A DNA stretch of 64,000 nucleotides. Source: Variovorax paradoxus. GTDB taxonomy: Bacteria; Pseudomonadota; Gammaproteobacteria; Burkholderiales; Burkholderiaceae_C. The stretch is taken from positions 1,598,001 to 1,662,000 of the forward strand of contig NZ_LR743507.1 in NCBI RefSeq assembly GCF_902712855.1, written 5' to 3'. Made by a program: the position numbers and the translations under genes. This document shows, piece by piece, positions 8,500 through 15,847 of the stretch; position 1 is the first letter of the stretch, and each line of letters begins with the position of its first letter. The notes beneath the pieces were generated by a model that was given only the letters and a program-made list of their open reading frames with translations, did not search any database and was not told the DNA's origin.

Positions 8500-9255
8500 T
8501 CAGGCGGTGTAGTTGCCGGCACTTGCCGCGCCGTCCACCGGCAGCACCACGCCGCTGGTGAAGCCCGCACCCACCAGGTAGACGACCGCGTCGGCGATCT
8601 CTTCGACCGTGCCCAGGCGGCCGGTCGGCTGCAGCGTCTTCAGGAAACCGTGCGACTCGGGCGAGTGCATCGGGCTGTCGATGATGCCGGGCGCGACTGC
8701 GTTCACGCGCACGTTGTGCGGTGCCAGCTCGATGGCCAGCGCGCGCGTGGCGGCATTCAGGCCGCCCTTGAGCAGCACTGCCATGAAGGCCGGCACGTTG
8801 CTGCGCGGCTGAAGGGCCACCGATGCGGTGATGTTCACGATGGCGCCCGCGCCGCGGCCGACCATGTGGCGCGCAGCGGCTTGCGACGCGAAGATGGTGC
8901 CCTTCACGTTGGTGGCGATCTGCTGCTCGATTTCCTCCGGCGTGAACTCCACGAAGGGCTTCGGCAGGAAGATGCCCGCGTTGTTGACCAGCGCGTCGAT
9001 GCCGCCGAAGCGAGACACCGCCTGGTCGATCACCGCCTGCGCGACGCGCGGGTCGGCAATGTCGCCGGCCACGCCGGCAAAGCGGTCGCCTGCGCCGAAC
9101 TGGCTTGCGGCTTCCGTCAGGCGGGCGTCGCTGCGCGCGTTGCCGACCACGTTCCAGCCATCGGCCAGGAGGCGGCGGGTGATCGCCAGGCCGATGCCGC
9201 TGCTGGCGCCGGTCACGACGGCGGTCTTGCCGCCCTTGGAGTTTTGGTTGCTCAT
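8500..9255 (-). CDS. SDR-family oxidoreductase lacking the catalytic YxxxK tyrosine
   Basis: 251 residues with a Rossmann fold. The NAD(P) motif TGASSGIGLA, the NNAG motif and the downstream RVNAVAPG segment are intact. However, the position where classical SDRs carry YxxxK reads AFMAVLLKGGLN: the lysine is kept, but the residue four before it is Ala, and a Phe sits two further upstream. The fold should still bind cofactor, but normal proton transfer is doubtful. The start is set at 9255 by a GGAAGGAA ribosome site. That site can pair with a TTCCTTCC copy upstream. The gene is downstream of a LysR gene and upstream of a tautomerase, all on one strand. Confidence 0.83.
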   Translation of the reverse strand: MSNQNSKGGKTAVVTGASSGIGLAITRRLLADGWNVVGNARSDARLTEAASQFGAGDRFAGVAGDIADPRVAQAVIDQAVSRFGGIDALVNNAGIFLPKPFVEFTPEEIEQQIATNVKGTIFASQAAARHMVGRGAGAIVNITASVALQPRSNVPAFMAVLLKGGLNAATRALAIELAPHNVRVNAVAPGIIDSPMHSPESHGFLKTLQPTGRLGTVEEIADAVVYLVGAGFTSGVVLPVDGAASAGNYTA

Positions 9256-9316
9256 GGTGAATTTCCTTCCGGTTCGCGGGCCGCGAGATGCGGTTCCGTC
9301 GTGGAAGGAAGTGTGG

Positions 9317-9380
9317 ATTCGACCGGCCCAAGAGTGAATAGACGCCATTCGGCGAACACTCTTCCGTATCACGGTCGAAT
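9317..9380. repeat. Nested inverted repeat between the LysR and SDR genes
   Basis: Outer arms ATTCGACCG (9317-9325) and CGGTCGAAT (9372-9380) enclose inner arms AAGAGTG (9330-9336) and CACTCTT (9357-9363). The right outer arm touches the LysR stop codon. It could be the LysR operator for the SDR promoter, or a 3' stem-loop of the LysR message. Confidence 0.5.
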
Positions 9381-10339
9381 CAGCCGCTTCTGGCGCGCGT
9401 CTTCTTCTGCGGCACCTGCTCTGCGCAGGCCTCGCTCCAGGCCGCGAAGCGGGCGCGCAGCTTGGGCAGCGCAAAGTCGACGAAGGCCCGCACCTTCGGC
9501 ACCGACAGCCGCCCATGCGGCGACACCAGGTGCACCGGCAGCGGCGGCGCCTCGTCGCCGGCCAGCACGATGCGCAGCCGCCCGCTCGCCACTTCGTCGG
9601 CCACGTGGTACGAGAACGAACGCAGCACGCCGCGTCCCTCCACCGCCGACGCCACCGCCGCGCGCAGGCTGTTCACCACGAAGCGCGGCGCGAACTGCAC
9701 CGTGCGCGGCATGGTCGAGCCCGGCTGCGGCGGAAAGCTCCACGAGTCGATGCCGAAGTGCGTCATGGCCACCACCTGGTGCTGCGCAATGTCGGCCGGC
9801 TGCGCAATGCGCGGATTGCGCGCCAGGTAGCGCGGCGACGCCGTGATCACGCGCCGCACTTCGCCCACGGGCAGCGCCACCAGCGTGGAATCCGCCAGGT
9901 GCGCGATGCGCAGCGCCACGTCGATACCCTCGTCGATCAGGTTGGCCGGCCGGTCGAGCAGGTGCAGGCGCACCGACACCGTGGGGTGCGCGTTCATGAA
10001 CTCGTCGAGGACGGGCCGCAGCAGCGCTTCGCCCACCGCCACGGCCGCGGTCACCGTGAGCCGGCCGCGCGGCGCCGAGCGCTCGCCGGCCGCGGCGATG
10101 TCGGCTTCTTCCAGATCGGTGAGGATGCGGCGGCACGCCACCGCGTAACGCTCGCCGGTGTCACTCAGGCGAATGGAGCGCGTCGTGCGGTGCAGCAGCT
10201 CGGCGCCCACATGGGTTTCGAGGAACGCGATGGCGCGGCTCACTGCGGCGGGCGACTTGCCCAGCTTGCGCCCCGCGCCGGCCAAGCTGCCCTCGTCCAG
10301 GGCGGCCACGAAAACCTTCATGGCGTCGATGCGGTCCAC
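9380..10339 (-). CDS. LysR-family transcriptional regulator
   Basis: 319 residues. An N-terminal helix-turn-helix (about residues 1-65: AGAGRKLGKSPAAVSRAIAFLE) is followed by the two-lobed periplasmic-binding-like effector domain (about 90-300). The GTG at 10339 is chosen over the ATG six codons later because AAGGAAG lies just upstream of it. It belongs to the CrgA-like group common beside SDR genes. It is codirectional with the SDR/tautomerase pair and divergent from the YbfB-type transporter, so either could be its target; the nested inverted repeat after its stop is a candidate binding site. Confidence 0.87.
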   Translation of the reverse strand: MDRIDAMKVFVAALDEGSLAGAGRKLGKSPAAVSRAIAFLETHVGAELLHRTTRSIRLSDTGERYAVACRRILTDLEEADIAAAGERSAPRGRLTVTAAVAVGEALLRPVLDEFMNAHPTVSVRLHLLDRPANLIDEGIDVALRIAHLADSTLVALPVGEVRRVITASPRYLARNPRIAQPADIAQHQVVAMTHFGIDSWSFPPQPGSTMPRTVQFAPRFVVNSLRAAVASAVEGRGVLRSFSYHVADEVASGRLRIVLAGDEAPPLPVHLVSPHGRLSVPKVRAFVDFALPKLRARFAAWSEACAEQVPQKKTRARSG

Positions 10340-10440
10340 GATTCTTCCTTGCTGCGAAATACTGAATGCCCAAGCATAGGGATTCACTCGCCGGGCGGCA
10401 ATCCGTAGCATCGTTTCTTCGATTCGCTGGAGTGCCCTCC

Positions 10441-11691
10441 ATGTCCACGACCACCTCACGCACCGCCGCCGGCAAGGCGGCTGCTTCCGCTGCCGATGCA
10501 GCCTCGCACCGCTTCGCGACCCCCTGGCGGGCCATCTTCGCGGGCCTGTGCGCCACGCTCGTGGGCATCGGCCTGGCGCGCTTCGCCTACACGCCGCTGC
10601 TGCCGGCCATCATCGACGCGCACTGGTTCAGCGCCTCGGCGGCCACTTACCTCGGCGCGGCGAATCTCGTCGGCTACCTCGCGGGTGCGCTGCTGGGCGG
10701 CCCGATGTCGGCACGCTGGCCCGCGCCTGTGGTGCTGCGCGGGTTGATGCTGGCCACCGCCGTGTCGCTGCTCGCGTGCGCCTGGCCGCTCGACTTCGCC
10801 TGGTTCTTCGGCTGGCGCGTGGTCTCCGGCGTGGCCGGCGGCTCGCTCATGGTGCTGGCCGCACCCACCGTGCTCGCGCATGTGCCGCAGCAGCAGCGCG
10901 GGCTGGCCAGCGGCATGATCTTCGCGGGCATCGGCCTGGGCATTGCTGCCTTGGGCACGCTGGTGCCCTTGCTGCTGCACCAGGGCCTGGGCGCAACCTG
11001 GGCCGGCCTGGCCGTGCTTTCGCTGGTGCTCACCGCGCTCGCGTGGCACGGCTGGCCCGACGCGGCCCCGGCGCATGCTGCCGCCGCCTCGCACGCTACT
11101 GCAGCAAGGCCGGCCGTGGCCCGGGGCGCTTTGCGCGCGCTGAACGTCTCTTACGCGCTGAACGCCGTGGGCCTCGTGCCGCACATGATCTTCCTGGTGG
11201 TGTTCGTGTCGCTCGGCCTCGGGCAGGGGCTGGCCGTGGGCGCGCAGTACTGGGTGGTGTTCGGCCTGGGCGCCATCGCCGGCCCGGTGCTCGCCGGCTA
11301 CATGGCCGACCGCCTGGGCTTCGGCGCCGCGCTGCGCATCGCCTTCGGGCTGCAGGCCGCCGCGCTCGCGCTGCCGGCGCTCGGGCTGGTGGGGCATGGC
11401 GGGCTCATCGTGTCGAGTGCCGTCGTCGGTGCGTTCACGCCAGGCATCGTGCCGCTCGTGCTGGGCCGCGTGCAGGAGCTGCTGGCACACCACCCCTCGA
11501 TGCAGAAGGCCGCCTGGAGCCGCGCGACCACCGCCTTTGCCGTGTTCCAGGCCGGCGCCGCCTATGGCATGTCGTGGCTGCTGGCGTCTTCGGGTGGGCA
11601 CTACGCATTTCTCTTTGCGGTGGGCGGCGGCGCGCTGGTGCTGGCACTGCTGGCCGACCTTGTTGCCGGCACGCTGCACCCCACCCCTTGA
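10441..11691 (+). CDS. YbfB/YjiJ-family MFS transporter
   Basis: 416-residue membrane protein with about 12 helices. The IGLARFAYTPLLPAII and YLGAANLVGYLAGALLGG stretches are characteristic of the YbfB/YjiJ branch. The ATG at 10441 is supported by GGAG nine bases upstream; the frame is open further 5' without a better site. Substrates of this branch are mostly unknown. It is transcribed divergently from the LysR regulator across a 101-bp gap, a typical regulator/target arrangement. Confidence 0.85.
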   Translation: MSTTTSRTAAGKAAASAADAASHRFATPWRAIFAGLCATLVGIGLARFAYTPLLPAIIDAHWFSASAATYLGAANLVGYLAGALLGGPMSARWPAPVVLRGLMLATAVSLLACAWPLDFAWFFGWRVVSGVAGGSLMVLAAPTVLAHVPQQQRGLASGMIFAGIGLGIAALGTLVPLLLHQGLGATWAGLAVLSLVLTALAWHGWPDAAPAHAAAASHATAARPAVARGALRALNVSYALNAVGLVPHMIFLVVFVSLGLGQGLAVGAQYWVVFGLGAIAGPVLAGYMADRLGFGAALRIAFGLQAAALALPALGLVGHGGLIVSSAVVGAFTPGIVPLVLGRVQELLAHHPSMQKAAWSRATTAFAVFQAGAAYGMSWLLASSGGHYAFLFAVGGGALVLALLADLVAGTLHPTP

Positions 11692-11718
11692 GCGAAGGTG
11701 CCGCACTACACTGCGGCC

Positions 11719-12087
11719 ATGCAAGGAACGACGTTCGATCAGCCCGGCCTGCAGCCGGTGGTGGAACTCCGCACGGAGGGCGCCACTTACGCCTACTCCG
11801 TTCGCGCGCCAAGCTCCAAGGGCGTGATTCCCCCCAGTTCCTACAGCAACAGCGGTTTTGCCACCCTGGCCGACTGCCTGCGCGATGTGGCGCGCGCCCT
11901 GGGCGGCAACTTCAAGCGCATCTACGTTCGGCTGGACGAGCACTGCGTCGGCGAGCGCAACATTTCCGAGCTGGTCGAGGCGACGGAGAAGGTTTCCGCC
12001 GAACTCAAGGCCGACTACCGCGCGGCCAGCGCCGCGGCGCAGGCCACGGCCTTCGTGCTCGAAACCGAGCGGTTCAGCGGGCGCTAG
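11719..12087 (+). CDS. Hypothetical protein (122 aa)
   Basis: The sequence begins MQGTTFDQPGLQPVVEL and continues with a mixed alpha/beta composition and an Ala/Glu-rich C-terminal helix. No signal peptide, membrane segment or recognised motif is visible. A GTG at 11698 would add seven residues. It starts 27 bp after the MFS stop. Codon use looks like the neighbours, with strong third-position GC, so it is probably a real gene. No function is assigned. Confidence 0.6.
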   Translation: MQGTTFDQPGLQPVVELRTEGATYAYSVRAPSSKGVIPPSSYSNSGFATLADCLRDVARALGGNFKRIYVRLDEHCVGERNISELVEATEKVSAELKADYRAASAAAQATAFVLETERFSGR

Positions 12088-12182
12088 TTCCGGCGGCTCG
12101 CGCGGCCCCCGAAGGAAATGTCCTACTCCCGCATTGCGCCTCTGGCGGCATCCACGTGCCGCGAGGAGCAGACAACAGCCTC

Positions 12183-12452
12183 ATGGCTACGTACGAATCC
12201 GTGCTGCAGGAAACCGGCCGCTTCGATGTGGTCGACGCACGCGAGCGGGCCCACACCGTCATCGAAAGCACCGAGTGCCTGTATCGGGTGAGCATCTCCA
12301 AGCGCTACCCGCCCATCAGGGGCGCGGTGAGCTACAGGCTGCAGGACGGCACGCCAGTGCGACGGTCGCACCGCGGCTTCTTCGACACGCTGGACGGGCT
12401 GAAGCGGTTCTTTCTTGTGCACGCGGTCGAGTCGCACGAGTCGGCGTGCTGA
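12183..12452 (+). CDS. Small hypothetical protein (89 aa)
   Basis: 89 residues beginning MATYESVLQETGRF. A GAGGAG ribosome site lies about 11 bases upstream. The protein is polar with aromatic residues (YRVSISKRYPPIRG) and ends HESAC. It has no membrane helix or signal. It is convergent with the SnoaL-like gene, 25 bp away. No family is recognised. Confidence 0.6.
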   Translation: MATYESVLQETGRFDVVDARERAHTVIESTECLYRVSISKRYPPIRGAVSYRLQDGTPVRRSHRGFFDTLDGLKRFFLVHAVESHESAC

Positions 12453-12477
12453 ACCACGCCAGTGACAGCTTCAGTTG

Positions 12478-12903
12478 CTACGCCGGCCGCGTGCCGGCCA
12501 TTGCCGCAGCCGTGTCGTAGAACTCCATGAAGTCCACGATCTTGCCGTCGCGCATGCGGATCACATTCACCAGCGGTGTGTTCACCTCATTGCCCGTTGC
12601 GCGGTGTCGCCACGAGACGTTGCCCACCGCCACCACGCGGTCGCCTTGGGCAATGAATTCATTCATCTTGTAGCCGAGCATGGCCCAGCTGGTGCCGAGC
12701 TCCTCGAAGTAGCGTTTCACTTCGGACTTGGAGCTGCAGCCCTTCGCGAACTTGTCGCCGGCGGCTGCCGCGCCCAGCGTTTGCCATCGCACCTCGTCGG
12801 CGATGAGGTTCATCCAGTTGTCTACGCTCGCGCCGCGTGTTGTGTGCCACTCGGCGAAGCCATTGCGCAGCGTGTTCACGTTTGCATCTTCTTCAGCAGT
12901 CAT
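12478..12903 (-). CDS. SnoaL-like / NTF2-fold protein
   Basis: 141 residues with the cone-shaped alpha+beta NTF2 pattern: an N-terminal helix ending in NWMNLIADEVRWQ, a central SKSEVKRYFEELG helix, and the paired strands DRVVAVGNVSWRHRATG and PLVNVIRMRDGKIVDFMEFYDT. Such proteins are small ligand-binding proteins or isomerase/hydrolase-like enzymes (SnoaL, limonene-epoxide hydrolase, ketosteroid-isomerase relatives). Specific catalytic residues cannot be assigned, so enzymatic activity is uncertain. The gene is monocistronic, with an intrinsic terminator upstream insulating it. Confidence 0.75.
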   Translation of the reverse strand: MTAEEDANVNTLRNGFAEWHTTRGASVDNWMNLIADEVRWQTLGAAAAGDKFAKGCSSKSEVKRYFEELGTSWAMLGYKMNEFIAQGDRVVAVGNVSWRHRATGNEVNTPLVNVIRMRDGKIVDFMEFYDTAAAMAGTRPA

Positions 12904-12927
12904 GCGTGCCTCCAGCGGTTGCCCACG

Positions 12928-12952
12928 AAAAAGACGGGCCCGCAGGCCCGTC
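12928..12952 (-). terminator. Rho-independent terminator
   Basis: A perfect 8-bp stem (GACGGGCC / GGCCCGTC, loop CGCA) is followed on the minus strand by five Ts. It lies about 240 bp beyond the MoaF-like gene stop and directly before the SnoaL-like gene. It probably ends the araJ-like/dkgB/MoaF-like transcript. Confidence 0.65.
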
Positions 12953-13190
12953 CGGAAACCGGTGACTGGCGCATGGTGCGCCGTTTCGGGCGCGTTCGCA
13001 ATGCGCTGGACGGCTGTCAGTCAGGCGGCCGGTGCGGCCCGCTCCGCCAGACGCGCATGCTGTGCGACAACGGACACGCCGCCGGGCGATTCGTGGTCTG
13101 CTGGGGCGTGTTCACACTGTTCATGGCGAAGGCCCGAGCCTGATGACCGGGCCCCGCCATGCGAGGCCACCAGCGCCTGCAATGCCCAGG

Positions 13191-13544
13191 TCATCTCGTT
13201 GCTTGTGCCGCTTCCTTCACTTCGCGCAACGAACCGGTCATGCACACGAACTCGAGCGCGGCCGTGGTGTAGTACGAGAACGAATGGCCCACTTCGAAGT
13301 CGTCCACGTGCACCACCGTTCCCTTGTCGGCCTCCTGCCACGAAAGCGCGTAGAGCCCGGCGCCCAGCGCCTCGGCCCGGTAGCGCACCTCGGCGGTCGC
13401 GCCCTTGAACGGGCCGGCCGTCACCTCGTAGCGCATCGTCAGGCCGTCGGCGGCGTAGATGTTCAGTGCCGTCATCTTGTCGCCGTAGTGCACTTCGAAC
13501 GTGCGCCCCGCGAACGGCAATGGCGCAGCCATGTGGTTGCCCAT
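13191..13544 (-). CDS. MoaF-related calycin-like protein
   Basis: 117 residues, soluble, mostly beta strands (FAGRTFEVHYGDKMTALNIY, YALSWQEADKGTVVHVDDF). The pattern resembles the N-terminal MoaF domain, a calycin-like barrel found beside molybdenum-cofactor genes in some bacteria but also alone as a small ligand-binding protein. There are no cofactor genes nearby, so a role in molybdopterin synthesis is not suggested. It follows dkgB by 10 bp and is last in the three-gene unit. The 287 bp after it contain no convincing gene, only the terminator above. Confidence 0.6.
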   Translation of the reverse strand: MGNHMAAPLPFAGRTFEVHYGDKMTALNIYAADGLTMRYEVTAGPFKGATAEVRYRAEALGAGLYALSWQEADKGTVVHVDDFEVGHSFSYYTTAALEFVCMTGSLREVKEAAQATR

Positions 13545-13554
13545 GGCGGCTTCC

Positions 13555-14370
13555 TCAGTCCCACGCCGGCGACAGCCCGGCCGGATCGGTCAGCCGTTCG
13601 TTGCGCTCCAGCGCGGCGATCTGCGCCATGTCTGCGTCCGTCAGCTTCAGTTGCTGCGCCTTCAGGTTGCCTTCGAGGTTCGCGCGCTTGGTGGACGACG
13701 GAATCACCGCGTAGCCCAGCTGCATCGCCCACGCCAGCACCACCTGCGCCGTGGTCGCGCCGTGCGCGGCGGCAATCGCCTGGATGACCGGGTCGTTCAG
13801 CACCTTGCCGTAGGCCAGCGTCATGTACGACGTGATGCGGATGCCTTGGCTCTTTGCGAACTCCGCCACCTTGCGGTTCTGCAGGTAGGGGTGCAGCTCG
13901 ACCTGGTTGGTCGCGATGTTGGGCGCGCCCACGGCCGCGATGGCGTCCTTCATCAGCGCGATGTTGAAGTTCGACACGCCGATGTGCTTCGTCAGCCCCT
14001 GCGCCCGCGCCTCGGCCAGCGCGCCCATGAACTCCGCCACCGGCACCGCGTTGCCGGGCGAGGGCCAGTGGATCAGCGTCAGGTCCACCTGCTCGGTGCG
14101 CAGCTTGGCCAGGCTGTCTTTCAGGCTCGGCACCAGCTTGGCTGCCGCGTAGTTGTCGGTCCAGATCTTGGTGGTGATGAACAGGTCCTTGCGGGCCACG
14201 CCGCTTTCAGCGATGGCCTGGCCCACCTCGGCCTCGTTGCCGTAGATCTGCGCCGTGTCGATGGCGCGGTAGCCCAGGTCGAGGCCGTTCTTCACCGAGT
14301 CGATCACCACCTGGCCCTTCAGGCGGAAGGTGCCGAGGCCGAAGGCGGGAATGGGGTTGTTCGTGTTCAT
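13555..14370 (-). CDS. dkgB: 2,5-diketo-D-gluconate reductase B-type aldo-keto reductase
   Basis: 271-residue (alpha/beta)8 barrel NADPH-dependent reductase. The catalytic tetrad is complete: Asp in AIDTAQ, Tyr in YGNEAEVG, Lys in TTKIW and His in LIHWPSP. The cofactor-binding end (VIPSSTKRANLEGNL) is also present. Length and the AFGLGTFRLKG start fit DkgB, which reduces methylglyoxal and diketogluconate in the cytoplasm. It sits between an AraJ-like efflux gene (51 bp upstream) and a MoaF-like gene (10 bp downstream), all on the minus strand. A carbonyl or xenobiotic detoxification role fits this context. Confidence 0.88.
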   Translation of the reverse strand: MNTNNPIPAFGLGTFRLKGQVVIDSVKNGLDLGYRAIDTAQIYGNEAEVGQAIAESGVARKDLFITTKIWTDNYAAAKLVPSLKDSLAKLRTEQVDLTLIHWPSPGNAVPVAEFMGALAEARAQGLTKHIGVSNFNIALMKDAIAAVGAPNIATNQVELHPYLQNRKVAEFAKSQGIRITSYMTLAYGKVLNDPVIQAIAAAHGATTAQVVLAWAMQLGYAVIPSSTKRANLEGNLKAQQLKLTDADMAQIAALERNERLTDPAGLSPAWD

Positions 14371-14421
14371 GTGTGGTTCCTTGTACGTTGGAAAAAAAGA
14401 AGTCGAGACAAATCAGTGGGC

Positions 14422-15624
14422 TCAGTGCCCGACCGGCACCGGCCCCGAGGCCCGCACCGGAATGCCCGCGCGGCGGTCGAGCGTGCCGCTCCACTGCGTG
14501 AGGCCGAACGAAACGAGCACCACCAGCGCGCCGATCCAGGGCGTGTGCATCAGGCCCAGGTGCGTCACGATCAGGCCGCCGGCCCAGGCCGCGCCGGCAA
14601 TGCCCAGGTTGAAGGCCGCGATGTTCAGGCCCGAGGCCACGTCCACCGCCTGCGGCGTGAAGCGTTCGGCCTGCTTCACCACGTACACCTGCAAGCCCGG
14701 CACGTTGCCGAAGGCCACCGCGCCCCACATCAACACCGCCAGCAGCGCCAGCCACTTGTGCGGCGCCGCGAAGTTGAACACCAGCAGCACCGCCGCCAGC
14801 AGCGCAAAGATGATCTTCAGCGCCGGAATGGGGCCCAGCCGGTCGGCCAGCTTGCCGCCCCAGATATTGCCCACCGCAACCGACACACCGTACACCAGCA
14901 TCACCCAGCCCACAGCGCCCGCGCTGAAGCCCGACACCTCGGTAAGGATCGGCGCCAGGAACGTGAACGGAATGAACGAGCCGCCGTAGCCGATGGCCGT
15001 CTTGGCGTACACCAGCAGCAGGCGCGGCTCGGCCAGCACCTTGGCCTGCTGCGCCAGCGAGGCCGGCGGCGTGTGGCGGATGTTGGAGGGCACAAAGATC
15101 CAGCTGCCGATGAATGCGACAACGCCCAGGGCAGACACCGCCAGGAAGGTCTCGCGCCAGCCGAAGTGCTGCCCGATGAACGTGCCCAGCGGCACGCCCG
15201 TGACCAGCGCCACCGTGAGGCCCGTGAACATGATCGCAATCGCGCTCGCCGCCTTTTCCTTCGGCACCAGGCCGGTGGCAATCGTCGAGCCGATCGAGAA
15301 GAACACCCCGTGCGCCAGCCCCGTGAGCACGCGCGCCGCAATCAGCGATTCATAGCTCGGCGCCTGCCACGCCAGCAGGTTGCCGATCGTGAACAGCGCC
15401 ATCAGCCCGAGCAGCAGCGCCTTGCGCGGCAGCTTGCCCGTGAGGGCCGTGAGCACCGGCGCGCCAATGGCGACGCCCAGTGCGTAGAGGCTGACCAGCA
15501 GGCCGGCGGAGGGGAGGCCGATGCCGAGGTCGGCAGCGACGGTGGGGATGAGGCCAACGATGACGAACTCTGTCGTTCCGATGGCGAAGGCGCTGAGGGT
15601 TAGCGCCAGTAAGGCGATGGGCAT
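14422..15624 (-). CDS. AraJ-type MFS efflux transporter
   Basis: 400 residues with 12 hydrophobic helices. The N-terminal LSAFAIGTTEFVIVGLIPTV and the following SLYALGVAIGAPVLTALTG are hallmarks of the AraJ/NepI-type drug and sugar efflux branch. It is the first gene of the unit with dkgB and the MoaF-like gene. Its Shine-Dalgarno AAGGAG lies seven bases before the ATG and is locked in a perfect 9-bp hairpin (see 15630-15655), which suggests control of translation or of transcription at that palindrome. Confidence 0.87.
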   Translation of the reverse strand: MPIALLALTLSAFAIGTTEFVIVGLIPTVAADLGIGLPSAGLLVSLYALGVAIGAPVLTALTGKLPRKALLLGLMALFTIGNLLAWQAPSYESLIAARVLTGLAHGVFFSIGSTIATGLVPKEKAASAIAIMFTGLTVALVTGVPLGTFIGQHFGWRETFLAVSALGVVAFIGSWIFVPSNIRHTPPASLAQQAKVLAEPRLLLVYAKTAIGYGGSFIPFTFLAPILTEVSGFSAGAVGWVMLVYGVSVAVGNIWGGKLADRLGPIPALKIIFALLAAVLLVFNFAAPHKWLALLAVLMWGAVAFGNVPGLQVYVVKQAERFTPQAVDVASGLNIAAFNLGIAGAAWAGGLIVTHLGLMHTPWIGALVVLVSFGLTQWSGTLDRRAGIPVRASGPVPVGH

Positions 15625-15629
15625 GAGGG

Positions 15630-15655
15630 CACTCCTTCTTGGATTGGAAGGAGTG
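15630..15655 (-). promoter_or_regulatory. Hairpin that sequesters the ribosome site of the AraJ-like gene
   Basis: CACTCCTTC (15630-15638) and GAAGGAGTG (15647-15655) are perfectly complementary around an 8-base loop. In the minus-strand transcript the 3' arm carries the AAGGAG ribosome site seven bases from the start codon, so folding would hide it. The remaining AT-rich gap up to 15847 holds no gene that I can support. Confidence 0.55.
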
Positions 15656-15847
15656 TCTCGCGGCTATCTTTGCAGATAAATGGAGGTTTGAGCAGAAGAT
15701 AGTTGCTGTCAAAGCAAATATCTGAATTTTTCTCTCAGCTTACGATCTTCCTTCCCGTGCGCTTGGATATCACCTCGATCCGCATTAAGGTGGGTAAATT
15801 GAGTTTGCAAATTAAAGTTGAATATTTGAATTTGTATTGAGGGATTC

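Noticed and set aside
10340..10459. Longer LysR start upstream of 10339
   Set aside because: The extra residues do not match the LysR N-terminus and would run into the divergent promoter; AAGGAAG supports the GTG at 10339.
13021..13341. 106-codon frame antisense to the intergenic region and overlapping the MoaF-like gene
   Set aside because: It overlaps the better supported MoaF-like gene on the same strand in another frame and has no recognisable features.
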